NCBI GenBank assembly: GCA_015232355.1
Contig: JADFZW010000006.1
Span: 1 to 64,000, forward strand
Source of the DNA: Oligoflexia bacterium
Lineage (GTDB): Bacteria; Bdellovibrionota; Bacteriovoracia; Bacteriovoracales; Bacteriovoracaceae
Length of the DNA: 64,000 nucleotides
Direction: 5' to 3'
The position numbers were made by a program, and so were the translations under genes. The notes under the pieces were generated by a model. The model made no database searches. It was not told the origin of the DNA and saw nothing but the letters and a program-made list of their open reading frames with translations. Positions 62,081-64,000 of the stretch are shown here, in pieces; positions within the stretch are counted from its first letter, which is position 1; the number at the start of each line of letters is the position of its first letter.

Positions 62081-64000
62081 TTAACTCCATGGTCTTTTTG
62101 TTGTGGGTGATGATAATAAACTGCGATCCACCACTCATTTCTTTTAGCAGCTCATTAAAGCGAACAATGTTAGCATCGTCAAGTGGAGCATCTACCTCAT
62201 CCAACAAACAAAATGGAGCTGGTCGCACCAAGAATGTAGAAAATATTAGACCAACGGCGGTCATCGCCTTCTCTCCTCCAGACATCAAATTAATATTTTG
62301 CATCTTCTTACCTGGAGGTCTGGCCACTACTTCCACTCCTGCCTCTGGATCTTCAAAATTACCAACAAGTTCCAAATGTGCTTCACCACCTCCAAAGAGA
62401 ATAGGAAATACCTTCATAAAACGTTCATTTACCTCTTGAAATGCCTCTCTGAATTTCATTTTAGATTTCTCATCAATAAATAAAATCGCCTTTTGCAAAT
62501 CCTCTAGCGATCGCTGCAACTCTGCCTCCTGAGCGCAGAGGAAATTGTGTCGCTTCTGTTGACGTTCATACTCATCGATGGCCATCCAATTTATCTCACC
62601 TAATTCATTAAGTGATATTTGCAATTCTCGCAACTTCTCCTTCGCTTCCTTTAAATCCTCTCCATATTTTCTTACAAATTGATAAGTCTCCTCGGCAATT
62701 ACTTGTAATTCAACCCTCATATCAAAATCTGCAGCAACTCCAACTTCAACTTCACGATAAAATGTTTTAGTCATATCTTTAAAACCATGAAATGAATCTC
62801 TAGCACTCACATACTCTAAATCCAATTCGCAAGAGACCACTCTACGCAAATTCACTCTGTATTTTTCAAAGACATCACGAACACATCGTTCCTCTTCATC
62901 ATAGCTACTATCAATTCTTGTCTTAAGAAGTAACAAATCCTTATCTAAACGATTAATCTTTCTTTCAACACTCTTTAATCCCTTCTCCTTCTCCTCCAAC
63001 TCATTAAAGAGATTATTTAGCTTTGCCTTGGCCACATTTAAGCTCGCTTCATTCTCTTTCAAAACTTTGGCCAAATCAACTGTAGAAACTTTTAATTCTT
63101 CTATCTGCAGTAGCGCCACCTCAATCTCATGTTGATAATCAGCAATTAATTTATCATTGGATTCATGTCTTATTTTTAATTTTTGAATCTGTTGCTTGAT
63201 ATCTTCAACTTGCATCTCCAATGCCTCAAAACGCAACTTTTCACTCTTAACTTTCGCATCTCTTTTTATGTACTCCTCTTTAAATTCCTGATGACGTTCT
63301 TTAAGTAGGGTAACCTCTTCATCTAAACGATCAAAGATATCCTCTTTTTCCTCTAACATAACTTTGATTGACTTCATCTCTTGATCAATCTTTTCTTGTA
63401 ATTCTATAAATTGAAATTTATTTTGGGCCACGGTTGTAACTTTTTTCTTCAGCTCCTCTAGCTTTGGTCCATCCGCCCTGATCTGCACACTTAAATTTTT
63501 ATACTCTGATTCTCGAACCATTACTTTAGTTTTTAGATCTGAAAATTCACTTTGCAAGCTTTTCAAAATATCACTCTTAATATGTAAATTTTCTCGTAAA
63601 TCAATTAAAGCTTTATCCAATTCCAGCACTTCACCTCTCAAAACTTCTTCTTTTTGTGATAACTCTGTAATCTCATTATTTCTGTGAATAACACCTCTGG
63701 ATGCTGAGGATGCTTTATTATTTTGATTTTGATTTTGATTTTGATTATTACAAACTCTATAAACTAAAAACTCTCCAAAATTATAAACTACTTTCGTACC
63801 ATCTAGAGTTGCAGCAGCAATAAAATTTTCTGATAGTGTAGAAACGTCTAATTCATCAACGAGATACAATTTCTTCAAAATCTTTAATAACTCTTCTCTA
63901 CCTTTTGTTCCTTCCTTTATGGTAACAATATCACTCAATCTATAAATATTTGGAAGACTTGGAAGACTCAAAAGATTGGTCTCATTATCACTATCACTCT
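62010..64000 (-). CDS. smc: Chromosome segregation protein SMC, C-terminal half (cut by window edge)
   Basis: The frame is open to the right edge. The first visible part is the hinge (KLYLVDELDVSTLSENFIAA and VVYNFGEFLVYR), then a coiled coil of about 400 residues, then the C-terminal ATPase half with signature INLMSGGEKAMTAV, Walker B FCLLDEVDAPLDD and THNKKTM. The N-terminal Walker A half lies beyond the window. An Asn/Gln repeat (four TTTTGA units at 63721-63744) sits at the hinge exit where other SMCs have a short Gly-rich turn. Overlaps lolA by 71 bases. Confidence 0.95.
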   Translation of the reverse strand, partial: SDSDNETNLLSLPSLPNIYRLSDIVTIKEGTKGREELLKILKKLYLVDELDVSTLSENFIAAATLDGTKVVYNFGEFLVYRVCNNQNQNQNQNNKASSASRGVIHRNNEITELSQKEEVLRGEVLELDKALIDLRENLHIKSDILKSLQSEFSDLKTKVMVRESEYKNLSVQIRADGPKLEELKKKVTTVAQNKFQFIELQEKIDQEMKSIKVMLEEKEDIFDRLDEEVTLLKERHQEFKEEYIKRDAKVKSEKLRFEALEMQVEDIKQQIQKLKIRHESNDKLIADYQHEIEVALLQIEELKVSTVDLAKVLKENEASLNVAKAKLNNLFNELEEKEKGLKSVERKINRLDKDLLLLKTRIDSSYDEEERCVRDVFEKYRVNLRRVVSCELDLEYVSARDSFHGFKDMTKTFYREVEVGVAADFDMRVELQVIAEETYQFVRKYGEDLKEAKEKLRELQISLNELGEINWMAIDEYERQQKRHNFLCAQEAELQRSLEDLQKAILFIDEKSKMKFREAFQEVNERFMKVFPILFGGGEAHLELVGNFEDPEAGVEVVARPPGKKMQNINLMSGGEKAMTAVGLIFSTFLVRPAPFCLLDEVDAPLDDANIVRFNELLKEMSGGSQFIIITHNKKTMELNDVLYGITMQEPGVSKAVSVSLH
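63721..63744 (-). repeat. Hexanucleotide microsatellite in smc hinge region
   Basis: Four TTTTGA units (plus strand) encode NQNQNQNQ at the hinge exit of SMC. Confidence 0.85.

Noticed and set aside
63971-64000. TTG at 63971 as the start of an SMC-like protein
   Set aside because: The frame continues open to the window edge and the hinge is at its beginning, so it is the C-terminal half of a longer smc.

Overview
The window is AT-rich (roughly 30% GC by eye), densely coded, Gram-negative chromosomal DNA. Outer-membrane biogenesis genes (a YfgM-like protein with BamB, and LolA), an AmpG-like permease, many exported and lipoprotein precursors, an HNH-type protein whose N-terminus resembles those common in Bdellovibrio, and very Asn/Lys/Ser-rich proteins with in-frame microsatellites point to a Bdellovibrio/Bacteriovorax-like lineage (Bdellovibrionota). 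This assignment is an inference; no rRNA is present to test it. One tRNA (His) is seen. There is no CRISPR array, prophage or intact insertion sequence.

Layout. 1-3.8 kb: an HNH-type gene cut by the window edge, a 0.77 kb non-coding stretch with a GC-rich patch, then an ABC exporter whose permease is fused to a CPBP-protease domain. 3.9-8.0 kb: a HAD phosphatase, a secreted LGFP-repeat papain-like protease, an orphan ABC substrate-binding protein and tRNA-His. 8.1-14 kb: a two-domain ankyrin protein with a 500-residue charged linker, then envelope-sugar type genes (membrane glycosyltransferase, FkbM methyltransferase) and a small beta-rich exported protein. 14-23.4 kb: YfgM-like protein and BamB, an M32 carboxypeptidase, DUF4234 and DUF2752 membrane proteins, a SUMF1-like exported protein, a Cys-rich exported protein, and RibD. 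A GC-rich nested hairpin fills the space between the last two. 23.4-35.4 kb: a 5'-nucleotidase lipoprotein, an AgmX/PglI-like protein, the Prc protease, a YtcJ-like amidohydrolase, a DUF1624 protein, two-subunit class I fumarase and an MscS-like protein. 35.5-45.1 kb: a histone-like/SWIB protein, a PutA whose aldehyde dehydrogenase half has lost its catalytic residues, a large membrane protein with AmpG, and a Crp/Fnr regulator. 45.3-50.6 kb: a complete six-gene Ech-type [NiFe] hydrogenase operon (echABCDEF), divergent from the Crp/Fnr gene. 50.6-53.3 kb: a pseudogene remnant, a second divergent papain-like protein and a CheY-like receiver. 53.4-59 kb: a lipoprotein, a porin-like protein, a small periplasmic binding protein and a CheA-like membrane kinase in one tight run. 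59.1-64 kb: an ABC exporter, a STAS-like protein, LolA and the 3' half of smc.

How the genes fit together. The Ech complex would couple ferredoxin oxidation and H2 formation to ion pumping. Its divergent Fnr-type regulator and the TTGAT-type half-sites between them suggest redox or anaerobic control. Class I fumarase and proline dehydrogenase fit a bacterium living on amino and organic acids. The exported proteases, AmpG, Prc, M32 carboxypeptidase and nucleotidase fit a life spent degrading macromolecules. Most attention-worthy are the Ech operon, the porin/binding-protein/CheA-like kinase cluster, the SWIB-histone-like protein, the GC-rich inter-gene hairpin, the degenerate PutA, the two papain-like proteins, and two genome-scale signals: in-frame microsatellites and an excess of the palindrome GGCC.
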